Positions 40,922-49,708 of a DNA stretch of 64,000 nt are shown in pieces (position 1 is the first letter of the stretch; every line of letters starts with the position of its first letter). The position numbers and the translations under genes are program-made. This DNA is from Lactiplantibacillus songbeiensis (GTDB lineage: Bacteria > Bacillota > Bacilli > Lactobacillales > Lactobacillaceae): positions 1-64,000 of the forward strand of contig NZ_BJDL01000022.1 of assembly GCF_005405125.1 (NCBI RefSeq), given 5' to 3'. The notes under the pieces were generated by a model. It made no database searches. It was not told where the DNA came from and saw only the letters and a program-made list of their open reading frames with translations.

Positions 40922-41566
40922 CTACTTACTATCATACCGTTCTAAGTCATATTTTTGAATAACATTAATTATTTTTTGCGCATAATCCGGATCAGTCGCA
41001 TAGCCGGTCTTGGCTAAGGCTTGGGCGGCGTCTTGATACGTCTTGGCCTTGATCACCGTTTGATAATGACCGGGGTCCCAAGCCGGGCCATTCGCCAGTC
41101 GTTTCGCATGGGCCACCATCGACGCATGCCAACTGGTGTAAACTCGAAACCGGCGCTTGACTTGATGATAGGCACCATCGTAATACTCTTGCGTCGTCAT
41201 CACCTTGCCGGGTTCTGCCGCGGTCGCTTTAACCCCAAATAAATTATTATTTTCCGTCGCGTTCGTACTTCGCCCCCAATCCGACTCTAAGATAGCTTGT
41301 GCCAGTGTAATACTCGCCCGCACGTGATAAGTCGTCTGCATGGCCTTAGCATCCGGTGCTAGGCGCTTGATAAAGTCAGCATGCGTTTTGACGGTCACTT
41401 CCTGATGAACTGGCAGCCAACCGGTCCAACGGGTACTCACCACCCACCCAAGGCCACCAAACACGATCACTAAGACGATCACGTTCAACCATTGCACGCG
41501 GCCTTTTCTGACTAAGAATCCGGTTGCTTTAGACCGGCGTTTACGTCGACGCTTTTTTGCTGCCAT
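40922..41566 (-). CDS. membrane-anchored glucosaminidase (GH73)
   Basis: 214-residue protein: a very basic N-terminus (KKRRRKRRSKA), one membrane helix (about 26-45) and an extracellular GH73 domain. Conserved parts: SITLAQAILESDWGRS with the catalytic Glu, ENNNLFGVKA, FRVYTSWHASMVAHAKRL and TGYATDPDYAQKIINVI. Cleaves the glycan backbone of peptidoglycan by family. Likely a housekeeping autolysin tethered at the membrane. Confidence 0.92.
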   Translation of the reverse strand: MAAKKRRRKRRSKATGFLVRKGRVQWLNVIVLVIVFGGLGWVVSTRWTGWLPVHQEVTVKTHADFIKRLAPDAKAMQTTYHVRASITLAQAILESDWGRSTNATENNNLFGVKATAAEPGKVMTTQEYYDGAYHQVKRRFRVYTSWHASMVAHAKRLANGPAWDPGHYQTVIKAKTYQDAAQALAKTGYATDPDYAQKIINVIQKYDLERYDSK

Positions 41567-41704
41567 GACGGGTATCCTTTCTATGTAAGTTGGCTCTATT
41601 TTACCTGCTTTTAGCTAAAATTAAAATGGCTTTTAACGCTGTCCAACCCAACTTTTCTGCTAGAATGAATTTGGATCCTATCATAAAATTGGAGGAACGT
41701 GCCT

Positions 41705-42676
41705 ATGCCTAAAAAATATCGGTGGGCAATTGTCGGTCTCGGCAATATCGCTCACAGCTTTGTCAAATACTTTGACCAGCCTGATGGTGAAATCTACGCC
41801 GTTTGTTCACGCTCGCAAGCCAAAGCAGATGCTTTTGCTAACGACCATCAGATTCCAAAAGCTTATGGTGACTTGTCCGCCCTATTAGCTGATCCACAAG
41901 TGGACATCGTTTACGTGGCCACGCCACATAACTACCACCTCGATACCATTCTGCCGGCATTAAAGGCTGGTAAACACGTCTTCAGCGAAAAGGCCATCAC
42001 GATGACCAGTGCCCAGTTGAACCAAGCTAAGGCCCTCGCAGCCGCTAATCAGCTCGTGTTAGCTGAAGCGATGACGTTGTATCACATGCCACTATATCAA
42101 AAGCTGCACGCCTTTGCCGATGATCATCAGTTAGGTGCTTTAAAGATGGTCCAAGCTAGTTTTGGGAGCTTTAAGGAACCTGACCCAACCAACCGCTTCT
42201 TTAATCCAGAGCTGGCAGGCGGGGCACTGTTGGATATTGGGGTCTACGCGTTAGCCTTTGTCCGGGAATTTTTAACGGCTAAGCCCTATATCACCGGAAC
42301 CACGATGCATCGGTTCAGTACCGGCGTGGATGAAGCCGAAACGATTAGTCTCCGTAATGCCAATGACGAACTCGCCAACATTGCGCTGACTTTCCGCGCT
42401 AAAATGCCTAAACAAGGGATTGTAGCGTATGAAAATGGCTACTTCACCATTGACACTTATCCCCGGGCCGACCATGCCCTATTCACGGATAATCAAGGCC
42501 AAACTCAAGTGATTCAAGCTGGTGCATCAACCAATGCAATGAACTACGAAATCGCCGATATGCAGCGAATGGTCGCGGGTAACTTAGCCAATACCAGCTT
42601 GGTTAAAACGACTGATGTGATGGATATTATGACGGCTGCCCGGCAACAGTGGGATTATCGTTATCCATTTGAATAA
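41705..42676 (+). CDS. Gfo/Idh/MocA family oxidoreductase
   Basis: 323-residue NAD(P)-dependent dehydrogenase. Rossmann motif YRWAIVGLGNIAHSF; YVATPHNYHLDTIL; the EKP site appears as FSEKAITM, lacking the Pro; GGALLDIGVYALAF. The ATG at 41705 is nine bases after GGAGG, better than the GTG six bases earlier. Similar to trans-1,2-dihydrobenzene-1,2-diol dehydrogenase-like proteins; physiological substrate unknown. Single gene, divergent from the GH73 operon. Confidence 0.9.
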   Translation: MPKKYRWAIVGLGNIAHSFVKYFDQPDGEIYAVCSRSQAKADAFANDHQIPKAYGDLSALLADPQVDIVYVATPHNYHLDTILPALKAGKHVFSEKAITMTSAQLNQAKALAAANQLVLAEAMTLYHMPLYQKLHAFADDHQLGALKMVQASFGSFKEPDPTNRFFNPELAGGALLDIGVYALAFVREFLTAKPYITGTTMHRFSTGVDEAETISLRNANDELANIALTFRAKMPKQGIVAYENGYFTIDTYPRADHALFTDNQGQTQVIQAGASTNAMNYEIADMQRMVAGNLANTSLVKTTDVMDIMTAARQQWDYRYPFE

Positions 42677-42689
42677 CAAGCTAACATGC

Positions 42690-42729
42690 AAAAAACGACA
42701 GTGAAATGATTGAATTCACTGCCGTTTTT
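42690..42729. terminator. bidirectional terminator
   Basis: AAAACGACAGTGAA with TTCACTGCCGTTTT between the converging oxidoreductase and menA genes. Confidence 0.85.
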
Positions 42730-42746
42730 GCTTATTCTCAGTTCAG

Positions 42747-43658
42747 TTAAACCAACAACCCTAACCCCATAAATACCGCAAACGACAAACAAATAATCGT
42801 CGCATTCTTAATCGCTAAGATAAACGTTTCCCGTTTAACTTGCTTTTGCAAAAACAACCGCGTATTTTTATACACTGGAATCGCACTAATCAGTGTCAAC
42901 AGGCTTAACGGTGGCAACACACCTAACCACACCGCCGCGACTAAGCACAAGTACCCAGCGACATAGCTCCAAGCAAACACCCGTAACATGATTGGTTTCC
43001 CTAAGTAATACAAAATTGTATGCCGGCCTAACGCAATGTCTTCTGCCATATCACAAATATTATTAGCCAACATAATATTCGAAATAGCAAAAATAGCTAA
43101 TCCCGCCGCGACCAACACCTGAAAGCTCGACAACCACGTAATCGTCGTGACATCGTAGGTATTAATAAACACGGCAATCCAAAAAATCATAAAGCCCATC
43201 GTAAACCCTGAGAAGAATTCACCAAAAGGACTGGTTGAAATTGGCTTGGGACCGCCCGCATAAAAATAACCGACCGCGTATGAATACAAGCCCATCCATA
43301 ATAATGGTAAGCCGGTACGCGTCACGAGCCACAAGCCCAAGACTAATGACACCCCCGCCAGGCCAAATGTAATCGTCCGTGCCTGGCCAATTGAAATCTG
43401 ATTGACGCCAACGACATTAGTCTCTTCTAAAAACTCCTGATTATCGGCATCACGAGGTGCATGCAAGAAATCTTGATAATTATCATTCGCATTGGTCGCC
43501 ATATGGAATAATGAAGACGCCACAAAAAATAGGGCTAAATACCCTAAATGAACTTGATGGTAATTATAAATCGCGTACAAACTCCCCAGAACAAATGGCA
43601 AAACACTGGCAATCAGCGATTTGATCTCCACGAACTCTAAAAAAACTTTCGGTTTCAA
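42747..43658 (-). CDS. menA: 1,4-dihydroxy-2-naphthoate prenyltransferase (UbiA family)
   Basis: 303-residue membrane prenyltransferase with about eight helices. TTG start with GGGGGAG nine bases ahead. The first Asp-rich motif lies in NANDNYQDFLHAPRDAD and the second in NNICDMAEDIALGRHTILY. Attaches a polyprenyl chain to the naphthoquinone ring. Divergent from a polyprenyl diphosphate synthase and near cydABDC, together forming the menaquinone side of a bd-type respiratory chain. Earlier men genes are not in the window, so the bacterium probably imports the ring precursor or quinone. Confidence 0.9.
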   Translation of the reverse strand: MKPKVFLEFVEIKSLIASVLPFVLGSLYAIYNYHQVHLGYLALFFVASSLFHMATNANDNYQDFLHAPRDADNQEFLEETNVVGVNQISIGQARTITFGLAGVSLVLGLWLVTRTGLPLLWMGLYSYAVGYFYAGGPKPISTSPFGEFFSGFTMGFMIFWIAVFINTYDVTTITWLSSFQVLVAAGLAIFAISNIMLANNICDMAEDIALGRHTILYYLGKPIMLRVFAWSYVAGYLCLVAAVWLGVLPPLSLLTLISAIPVYKNTRLFLQKQVKRETFILAIKNATIICLSFAVFMGLGLLV

Positions 43659-43779
43659 GGACCGACTCCCCCTTTTTGATTGACAACTTTAATAGTTATT
43701 TGTACCTTTAAGTTAGATTGTATTTTAGAATGCGTAGGGCTGCAAGTTTTGCTGTCCTACGCCAACGGGGTGACGGTGA

Positions 43780-44757
43780 ATGATTCAAACGATTTGGCAA
43801 CCAGATACACAGATTCATGCCCAATTAGCAGCGTTAAAACCATACTTATTGGCACACGTTAACATTGATAATCCTGCCATTAATGCACGGGTGCATGAAC
43901 TCTTGCAAGCTGGTGGCAAATTCTTGCGCCCAGGATTCTTTTACTTATTCAGCCAATTTGGAACGGACCAAGCGGCCGATCGCTTACAAGCCGGGGCGGC
44001 GGCGATGGAACTTCTACATGTCGCAACCTTAATTCACGATGATGTCATCGACGAGAGCCCAGAACGGCGGCACGTCACCACGATTCATCAAGACTACGGT
44101 CAACGCAATGCCATCTATGCCGGTGATCTCTTATTTACGTGCTACTTCGATCTCGTGGTGCTTTCCGCACGGACGACCAACGACATCCAACGTAATGTGG
44201 CGGCCATGCGCGGCATTCTCCAAGGTGAGCTCGACCAGATGGCGCATAACTTTCACCCGCAGACCAGTCTCAATGACTACTTAAAAGTCGCCGCGGGTAA
44301 AACCGCACGGCTATTTAGCTTGAGTTGCCAACAAGGCGCCCAACTGGCTCAAGCACCACAGGCTATCGTTGACTTAGGCCAACAGATTGGCCAACAACTC
44401 GGCCTAGCCTATCAAATGCTAGATGATATCTTAGACTATACAGGCGATGAACAGCTTACCCATAAACCCGTCTTAACTGACCTACGCGACGGTGTTTACT
44501 CCTTGCCATTGATTTACGCCTTACAAGCCGATCCGAGCTTAGCGCGCCAATTACCAATGCCAGGCACCGTTGCGACTAATGACGACCTCTTAGCGATTCG
44601 CAATCAAGTGGTCGCATTAGGTGGCGTTACTAAAGCGCAACAGTTAGCGACACAGTATACACAACAGGCACTAACGTTGATTAACCGCTTACCAGCGGGC
44701 GGAACGCAACAGACTTTACGCCAATTAGTGACCCAGCTATTGATTCGGAATCATTAA
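43780..44757 (+). CDS. polyprenyl diphosphate synthase
   Basis: 325-residue trans-prenyltransferase. FARM region LIHDDVIDESPERR (DDxxD) with GGKFLRPGF upstream; second Asp-rich motif MLDDILDYTGDE; GDLLFTCYFD. Makes the chain for menaquinone: a heptaprenyl or longer product is expected, length not readable. Divergent from menA, consistent with paired use. GGGGTG precedes the ATG. Confidence 0.9.
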   Translation: MIQTIWQPDTQIHAQLAALKPYLLAHVNIDNPAINARVHELLQAGGKFLRPGFFYLFSQFGTDQAADRLQAGAAAMELLHVATLIHDDVIDESPERRHVTTIHQDYGQRNAIYAGDLLFTCYFDLVVLSARTTNDIQRNVAAMRGILQGELDQMAHNFHPQTSLNDYLKVAAGKTARLFSLSCQQGAQLAQAPQAIVDLGQQIGQQLGLAYQMLDDILDYTGDEQLTHKPVLTDLRDGVYSLPLIYALQADPSLARQLPMPGTVATNDDLLAIRNQVVALGGVTKAQQLATQYTQQALTLINRLPAGGTQQTLRQLVTQLLIRNH

Positions 44758-44844
44758 TTGCAGTGAGTGACTTGACTATCATTACACTAAATTTATTCTT
44801 TAGAATAAACAAATAGTTATTGCCAGTATTTATCACTAACACAC

Positions 44845-44884
44845 AAAGTGCCAGCGACTCTCAAATTAAGTCGCTGGCACTTTT
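44845..44884 (+). terminator. terminator of the prenyl synthase gene
   Basis: AAAGTGCCAGCGAC with GTCGCTGGCACTTTT. Confidence 0.85.
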
Positions 44885-44904
44885 GATATCGAAAGACGCT
44901 TGAT

Positions 44905-45097
44905 TAGTTAAAATTGCCGCCTGCCGGTTAATTAACGCCGGGCTGGCTATAATTGGCTCAGTGGTGTCGTTTATCTAAGTAGGTGATTTTCCCCCCAGCT
45001 TTCGAGACCACACTATGGCTGGAAAACGTGGTCACCATGTTCCAGCCGATTCTGGCCCAACCAGAGTGGCAAGTTAATCCAACCAGCACTAAGCATA
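44905..45097 (+). repeat. type A end fused to type B repeat
   Basis: AAAATTGCCGCCTGCCGG, the left end of type A, runs directly into TTAATTAACGCCGGGC of type B, so all of type A between has been lost. Type B has a shortened stem 3 (GATTTTCCCCCC). The outer stem TATAATTGG / CCGATTCTGG is partly mismatched. Shows how the composites decay. Confidence 0.75.
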
Positions 45098-45117
45098 TTA
45101 ACTTTAAACAGTCTGGC

Positions 45118-46860
45118 TCACTCTTGCCCCTGATCCAAGTCATACAACCGTTTAAACCGTGGGGCACTCGCGTATAGTTCTTGCGGGGTACCCGCCATAT
45201 CGAACTGCCCATCTTCCAAGAAACGGACTTGATCAACATAGTTAATCCCAGCTAAATGATGTGTGACCCATAGAATCGTCTTATCTTGTAAGACTTTAAA
45301 CACCGTCGCCAATAAATGCGCTTCTGTGATGGGGTCTAAACTAACAGTAGGCTCATCCAAAATAATTATCGGCGCATCCTGCAATAGAATTCGCGCCAGC
45401 GCTAACCGTTGCCGTTCGCCACCGGAAAAGCGCGCACCGCCTTCTTCAACTACTGTCTCATAACCATCCGGCAACGAGTCAATCAGATGATCTAATTCAA
45501 CCGCCTTTAGCGCCGCCTTCACTTGGTCATCCGTCGCCTTCAAATTCCCCATCCGCACATTATTCATGATGGTCGTATTAAACAAATACGGCTGCTGATC
45601 CAAAACACCAAATAACTGAGCCCGCTCATTTTGCAAACGGGCAATCGGAATATCGTTCAATTGCACGGAACCACCATTCGGTTGTAAGTCACCTAAAATA
45701 AGTTTCAATAACGTACTTTTCCCAGTACCAGAAGGTCCCAGTAAAGCAACCTTTTCACCAGCTTTTAGCGTCAGGCTTAGTTGCTTAAAAATGGGACGCG
45801 TCCCCTCTGGATACGTAAATTCAAGATTAGCCACTTGTAACTGATTAAACGGTTCCGTTAAGACAGTTTGATCCCGCTGATCCGTTGGCGTGGTGTCCAA
45901 CTGGTTCACCCGCACGATTGACCGTTGATAACTTGGCCATTCGCTGACCCCTTGGCTGACCGATTGAAAGGCATCGACTAACGGAAAGACGGATAAGACA
46001 AAGGCCGCAATCCAATTGGCATTAGCATCGTTTTGCGTCCAAGCAAAGCTACTCCAAATAATGAGGGCCAGACAAATCACACCAAAAATAATCTGGATGG
46101 TAAAATCACGCCACCACTGAAATTGGTGATCAGCCCGCCGCAAACTAGAAATTTGATCAATCGGCGCCGTCTGACGGTCATTAAAATCTTGTTGCCGACC
46201 AGAGATCAACCAATCACCTAAGCCCATCACCGCATCCGTCAGTTGCGTATAAAAGGTCTGCTGAATCTGACGACTGCGAGTTTCACGGGCACCGTTCACT
46301 AGTACCGATAATAACGGCATCACGATCACAATGAGACCTAACATCAGTAGCATCAACAACCCGAACCACCAACTAAAGACCCCCAGTGCTAACACGATCA
46401 ACACATACATCATGAGGGCAATCACGGTTGGAAAAACCGTCCGTAAATAGAGATTTTCAATATGGTCAATGTCGTCAGCTAATAGGCTTAACACATCGCC
46501 AGTTTGAAAATTTTGCCGAATCGCGACCGCTTGCTTTTCAACGGCTTGATAGAGCTTTTTACGAAAGTCAGACACAATCCGTAAGACCCAATTATGACTG
46601 GTGATCCGTTCCGCATAACGAAACGCTGGTCGCCCAATCCCAAAGGCCCGTGTCAAGACAATCGGCACGTAGATCATCAGAATATTATACGGATGACGTG
46701 CCGCTTTACTAATCAAATACCCCGAGTTAAACATCAACGCTGACCCGCAGAAAAAGGTCATTAACCCAAGAAATAACGTCAATGCTAACAACTTTTTATA
46801 CTTGCGTAAGTACGGCATCACCCAAGTATCACGTTTAAAGGTTGCAAAAAAGTTTTTCAT
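45118..46860 (-). CDS. cydC: thiol reductant ABC exporter subunit CydC (second half-transporter)
   Basis: 580-residue fused membrane/ATPase half-transporter. Six N-terminal helices, including SALMFNSGYLISKAARHP and RAFGIGRPAFRYAERITSH, typical of CydC. ATPase: Walker A LLGPSGTGKSTLLK, signature FSGGERQRLALARI, Walker B IIILDEPTVSLD. With CydD it exports glutathione/cysteine needed to assemble cytochrome bd. Start overlaps the cydD stop by one base. Naming varies: in the B. subtilis convention this gene is cydD. Confidence 0.92.
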   Translation of the reverse strand: MKNFFATFKRDTWVMPYLRKYKKLLALTLFLGLMTFFCGSALMFNSGYLISKAARHPYNILMIYVPIVLTRAFGIGRPAFRYAERITSHNWVLRIVSDFRKKLYQAVEKQAVAIRQNFQTGDVLSLLADDIDHIENLYLRTVFPTVIALMMYVLIVLALGVFSWWFGLLMLLMLGLIVIVMPLLSVLVNGARETRSRQIQQTFYTQLTDAVMGLGDWLISGRQQDFNDRQTAPIDQISSLRRADHQFQWWRDFTIQIIFGVICLALIIWSSFAWTQNDANANWIAAFVLSVFPLVDAFQSVSQGVSEWPSYQRSIVRVNQLDTTPTDQRDQTVLTEPFNQLQVANLEFTYPEGTRPIFKQLSLTLKAGEKVALLGPSGTGKSTLLKLILGDLQPNGGSVQLNDIPIARLQNERAQLFGVLDQQPYLFNTTIMNNVRMGNLKATDDQVKAALKAVELDHLIDSLPDGYETVVEEGGARFSGGERQRLALARILLQDAPIIILDEPTVSLDPITEAHLLATVFKVLQDKTILWVTHHLAGINYVDQVRFLEDGQFDMAGTPQELYASAPRFKRLYDLDQGQE

Positions 46861-48593
46861 TAGATGGCACCTACCATTTCATCCCGTAACCGGACGTACG
46901 CCCCATCCGCCGCGGCTAGTTGTGCCGGCGTCCCTTGCTCAACAATCCGGCCGTGGTCCATGACGAGGACATAATCCATTTGGTTGATCCAGTGCAAACG
47001 ATGCGTTGCAAAGAAGACTAAGTGATCTTTAAACACCGGTAAAATCGTTTGCTTTAACTCCGCTTCCGTTTCAATATCTAGATGAGCAGTCGGTTCATCA
47101 AACAACAAAATACGCCGCGAACTATCTAAGAATGCCCGCGCTAACGCAATTCGTTGGGCTTGACCACCACTAACGCCCCGTGCACCTTCACCAATTTTGG
47201 TTGCTAACCCATCCGGTAACGTTTTAATCCAGTCGGTTAAACCCGCCTTTTCTGCGGCCGCCCCAATCGCACTGAGGCCCGCATTTGGTTGATAAAAGGC
47301 AATATTTTCTGCCAAACTCGCATGGAACAAATAAGGGTTTTGCGGAATATAAAAGAAACTTTGTTGCCAAGCAATCTGATTCAAGTGCGTTACCGCCTGA
47401 CCATTCACCGTCAAGGACCCTTGATTAGCGGTCGGCGTCAAAAAGCCTCCTAATAAGTTGATTAAGGTCGACTTACCGGAACCAGAAGCCCCGATAATGC
47501 CAATCCGTTGGTAACCTTTTGCTTGCAGCTTAAGCGTACTAAGCGCTGGTTGCTTGCCATCATAGCTGAAGTTAATATTTTGTAAGCTTAACGTACTATC
47601 TGCTTGCCAATTTAACGGCTGCGTGCCTAATTGATCACGTTGTGTGGCCACGGGTAAGGCCAACATTTTTTGAACCGCCGCAAAGGCATTCTTCCCGTTT
47701 AACGTGGCATGGTAATCACTCGCAAACGTCCGTAAAGGCAAAAAATAATCTGGTGATAGGACTAAGATCACTAACGCTGGTAATAAGGTAATCGTCCCAT
47801 CAATTAAGCCAAAACCCAAGAAGACCGCCACAACCGCGATCGAAAGCGTCGTAAAGAAATCCAAGGCAAACGTTGATAGCATGGCAATCTTAATCACCGC
47901 TAACGTCTGCTTCCGATAGCCTTCACTCACTTGATACACATTGTTGGCGTACTGCCGGCTGAGTCCTAATTGTTTCAACGTGGGCAGGCCGCGCAACGTG
48001 TCGACAAAGTGATTCGATAACCGTTGATAACCAACGTATTGTTTGTCAGCTTTAGCTTGGGCCGCGTAACCCAAAATAATCATAAACACAATAATTAACG
48101 GAAAAATAGCTAATAAGAATAACGCTTCACGCCACCGTAGCCAGGCAATATAAATTAAAATCACCCACGGAATCACCATCATATCGATAACTTTAATGAC
48201 GACGAGCATCAAATACGTCTGAACCTTATCGATGCCTTCCAAAGCTGTAGTGACCACATTCCCCGTCCCAGTCTTGGCGACATAACTTGGTCCTAGCCGA
48301 TATAATTTTTGCATCACTTGTCGGCGTAAATCGCCAGTCGTCTTTTCAACCACTGGATACATCAGCCGATTCTTGATGACGACTAATAACTGCCGCCCAG
48401 TCCAAGCCACGGCAAAGATCAGCATCGGCTGCAGAATAGTCCCCAGTTGCTGCAAATGCCACAAGCCAACGATTGCTACGGACATGAACTGTGCTTGAAT
48501 AATAATAAAAATACCTTCAACGACCGCTAGTAAGGCTAAAATCACCGCTAAGCGCCGCATTCCTGGCAATTTGAATAATGCTGGATCAAACAT
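46860..48593 (-). CDS. cydD: thiol reductant ABC exporter subunit CydD (first half-transporter)
   Basis: 577-residue half-transporter. The ATG at 48593 follows GGGGAGGGG; 22 extra upstream codons run through the terminator and are rejected. Membrane part opens RRLAVILALLAVVEGIFIII; ATPase Walker A IGASGSGKSTLINLL, signature VSGGQAQRIALARA, Walker B ILLFDEPTAHLD. Third gene of cydABDC; a terminator between cydB and this gene suggests lower expression than cydAB. Confidence 0.92.
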   Translation of the reverse strand: MFDPALFKLPGMRRLAVILALLAVVEGIFIIIQAQFMSVAIVGLWHLQQLGTILQPMLIFAVAWTGRQLLVVIKNRLMYPVVEKTTGDLRRQVMQKLYRLGPSYVAKTGTGNVVTTALEGIDKVQTYLMLVVIKVIDMMVIPWVILIYIAWLRWREALFLLAIFPLIIVFMIILGYAAQAKADKQYVGYQRLSNHFVDTLRGLPTLKQLGLSRQYANNVYQVSEGYRKQTLAVIKIAMLSTFALDFFTTLSIAVVAVFLGFGLIDGTITLLPALVILVLSPDYFLPLRTFASDYHATLNGKNAFAAVQKMLALPVATQRDQLGTQPLNWQADSTLSLQNINFSYDGKQPALSTLKLQAKGYQRIGIIGASGSGKSTLINLLGGFLTPTANQGSLTVNGQAVTHLNQIAWQQSFFYIPQNPYLFHASLAENIAFYQPNAGLSAIGAAAEKAGLTDWIKTLPDGLATKIGEGARGVSGGQAQRIALARAFLDSSRRILLFDEPTAHLDIETEAELKQTILPVFKDHLVFFATHRLHWINQMDYVLVMDHGRIVEQGTPAQLAAADGAYVRLRDEMVGAI

Positions 48594-48620
48594 AACTGTC
48601 CCCTCCCCACCTGATATCAC

Positions 48621-48657
48621 AAAAAAGCCGTGACCTGGCACCGGCCAAGTCACGACC
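48621..48657 (-). terminator. internal terminator between cydB and cydD
   Basis: Minus strand CGTGACTTGGCC and GCCAGGTCACG, then GCTTTTTT. It lies between the cydB stop and the cydD ribosome site, so it limits cydDC read-through. Confidence 0.85.
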
Positions 48658-48712
48658 ACTTTCGGGCTTATTTAATTAAATTGTACCATTGATTCCGTAT
48701 TTGGTAGCGGTT

Positions 48713-49708
48713 TTATGACGCAACTCGCTTATAAAAGACCCAATAACTCCAAATGAAGTAAATCAGCATAATCGGCAACGTCGTCAAGGCGATAATCGTC
48801 ATCAGATGTAACGTGTATGGCGAGTTCGAAGCGTTTTTGATTAAGATACTGTTGGCAGCATTATTCGCCACCATCACCCGTGGGAACAAGCCATTGAACA
48901 ACAAGATGACCACATCAATTAAGGACAAGCCGCTACTAATAAATGACAGCCATTCGTGGTTACTGTAAACACCCCAAGTGGCAAGCACCGTTAAGAGGAC
49001 CAGCGCAACCACGATAATCAACGTTGAAATTGGCTTTTTATCGAAGAAGTCGGTGCTGAAGAACAACAAAATGGCAAACAAGACTTCACCAGCAAATAGG
49101 AGCCAGTACAGTGGTTTAGCCCATTTCAAAGCACGTTCCCGCAACGCCCCGGTCGTCTTTAACCGGACAAAGTTCAAGCCGTGCAAGTAGCAGAGTAAGG
49201 TCACCGCCACCCCACCAACGAGTGAGAATAAGTTCACATAGTCGGTAAAGTGCGCTGAAATATCTCCATGCGCGTTAATTGGCATCCCTTTGACCATCGC
49301 AGTAAACAACATGCCAAAGAGAAACGCTGCGAAGAAACTTCCTAAGGCCGCGGCCCATTCCCAGAAGTTCCGCCCACGTTCACTTTCCATCCGACTACGG
49401 AATTCAAAAGAAACACCTCGCATAATCAAGGCGACTAAAATCAAGAGTAGGATCAGATAAAAGCCGGAGAATAGGGACGCGTACCACATTGGAAACGAGG
49501 CAAACATTGCCCCGCCAGCCGTAATCAGCCAAACTTCATTAGCATCCCAATGCGGGCCAATGGTATGAATCACTGCATCACGTTCCGACCGCGTTTGCGC
49601 CAAAGTCTTAATCGACATCCCGACCCCAAAGTCAAACCCTTCTAGGAAGAAGAAGCCGCTGAATAAAACACCGATTAAAATAAACCATAAGAATTGTAAG
49701 TTACTCAT
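48713..49708 (-). CDS. cydB: cytochrome bd ubiquinol/menaquinol oxidase subunit II
   Basis: 331-residue membrane subunit. The ATG at 49708 overlaps the cydA stop by 8 bp (ATGAGTAA) and follows AAGGGGGC. FLEGFDFGVGM is the family start, GPHWDANEVWLITAGGAMFA the signature, and nine helices are expected. Partner of CydA in reducing oxygen with quinol. Confidence 0.95.
   Translation of the reverse strand: MSNLQFLWFILIGVLFSGFFFLEGFDFGVGMSIKTLAQTRSERDAVIHTIGPHWDANEVWLITAGGAMFASFPMWYASLFSGFYLILLLILVALIMRGVSFEFRSRMESERGRNFWEWAAALGSFFAAFLFGMLFTAMVKGMPINAHGDISAHFTDYVNLFSLVGGVAVTLLCYLHGLNFVRLKTTGALRERALKWAKPLYWLLFAGEVLFAILLFFSTDFFDKKPISTLIIVVALVLLTVLATWGVYSNHEWLSFISSGLSLIDVVILLFNGLFPRVMVANNAANSILIKNASNSPYTLHLMTIIALTTLPIMLIYFIWSYWVFYKRVAS

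Noticed and set aside
48594-48659. 22-codon N-terminal extension of CydD
   Set aside because: It would be translated through the intrinsic terminator hairpin; the ATG at 48593 has a strong ribosome site.
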